From assembly GCA_038049695.1 (NCBI GenBank), contig CP142457.1:63298501-63362500 (forward strand): a stretch of DNA of 64,000 nucleotides, read 5' to 3'. Below are positions 63,183 through 64,000 of this stretch, in pieces; position 1 is the first letter of the stretch; each line of letters starts with the position of its first letter. The position numbers were made by a program, and so were the translations under genes. Origin of the DNA: Cinnamomum chago (lineage: Eukaryota > Streptophyta > Magnoliopsida > Laurales > Lauraceae). Under the pieces are notes generated by a model. That model worked only from the letters and a program-made list of their open reading frames with translations. It was not told the DNA's origin and ran no database searches.

Positions 63183-64000
63183 TCAAATTTTTAGTACTTC
63201 TAGCGATGGATACATCTGACCAATGTCGTTTACTTCTTGAAGAAGATCTCTAACACTATCAACCCATTTCTGCCGATGAATCTCATTTTCACACTCGAAC
63301 TCCAAAAGACCTTGTGCTGTTTTTAGGCCAAAGTTGCTTCTTTCTTCTCCACTCTCTCCTCTCTCCCTCCCTGGCCATGCTGGAATGTCATCACAGACAT
63401 CATAAACAATACCTGATTGTGGAAATTGCATCAGAACATACATCAATACCATGGGATTGTGCCACCCAGTGGTTTAAAAGCAAAAAGAGATAGTAATTTT
63501 TTTTTTTTTGGTATAAAAGAGAGAGTAATTAGTGGTGACTGGTGATTATATGTGCTGCTAAAAAAAAAAAAAAACCCCACCAACAACTAAGTAGAACTGA
63601 TCCTTTATAGTCACTAGGGGTCTATGACATAAACCCGCATCAACTCTTGCCCAATCTCAATTTAATGGTGTTCACAAGTCGGGACTAGGGACAACCGCCC
63701 GGAACACATGAATTACGGGCCACAACAGGATGATTTATTAAGTTTGCTTATGCTGAAAACTGTGTAAAGATTAGATAAAGCAGCTCATTCTGCAAATCAG
63801 GGTCTTACTTTTTTTCTTCTTTGAAAATGCTCCTCCAACATGTTTGCTTTTGAGCTTGACAATGACCTGAAATTTGGTTCCAATTGTTGCATTAGCTCTA
63901 TATTTTCTTGGATTAATGTCCCATATTTAAACTTCTACTCTTACCTGTGAATTCTTGTTGACATAGATGGAGACTTTTTTCCAGTGAAGAATGCCTGTGA
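63183..64000 (-). CDS. Stomatal closure-related actin-binding protein (SCAB-like), C-terminal exons, partial
   Basis: Minus-strand gene running off the right edge. Exons seen: 64000-63945 (partial, GILHWKKVSIYVNKNSQ), 63866-63809 (VIVKLKSKHVGGAFSKKKK) and 63412-63183 (IVYDVCDDIPAWPGRER, FGLKTAQGLLEFECE, HRQKWVDSVRDLLQEV, stop after EVLKI). Junctions are GT-AG and phases agree. The fragment is a PH-like domain, the C-terminal part of SCAB proteins. SCAB proteins bundle and stabilise actin filaments and slow stomatal closure; their fused Ig-PH region binds phosphoinositides. The assignment to SCAB rests on recalled family sequence. Another plant PH-domain protein is the alternative. Confidence 0.75.

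Overview
This is plant nuclear DNA, about 64 kb. It is AT-rich, with introns, GT-AG splice sites, plant-specific proteins and many plant transposon families. The gene set (plastid isoprenoid enzyme HDR, cytosolic ribosomal protein L15, the TDIF receptor kinase PXY/TDR, formyltetrahydrofolate deformylase, a SCAB-type actin-binding protein) marks a flowering plant. I cannot name the species. A magnoliid or early-diverging eudicot is possible but unproven.

Layout. 0.4-1.1 kb: three intact middle exons of HDR with the rest missing, next to the right end of a CACTA transposon (about 2.1-2.95 kb). 2.95-6.3 kb: LTR-like non-coding DNA. 6.9-11.7 kb: complete RPL15 (+ strand) with a 3.7-kb intron holding an antisense LINE relic. 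13-17.9 kb: a decayed Tork/Tnt1-type Ty1/copia element with a 3' LTR. 17.9-34 kb: gene-poor DNA with a hAT-type element, a SINE, tandem duplications, a G-quadruplex tract, a TRIM-like element and a perfect 65-bp palindrome built from a copia LTR end. 34.6-38.7 kb: complete two-exon PXY/TDR-like receptor kinase (+). 38.7-44.8 kb: no recognisable gene. 44.8-45.2 kb: a small single-span membrane protein (-). 45.4-54.3 kb: a full-length 8.9-kb Mutator-like element (MULE) with matching ~106-bp terminal inverted repeats and near-perfect 9-bp target duplication. 54.9-56.0 kb: a SINE and a hAT element, each with clear target-site duplication. 56.7-61.9 kb: PURU, eight coding exons (+), with a foldback MITE in intron 7. 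63.2-64 kb: the last three exons of a SCAB-like gene (-), running off the window.

The host genes are not a functional cluster. They are unlinked housekeeping, signalling and cytoskeletal genes separated by transposon debris. The most distinctive object is the MULE. It carries two convergent genes, each read inward from its own terminal repeat: a MuDR transposase (now broken by two in-frame stops and a ~2-kb insertion) and an intact 132-residue protein with a GRF-type zinc finger, a coiled coil and one membrane span. The arrangement recalls mudrA/mudrB of maize MuDR, but the second gene is of a different family.
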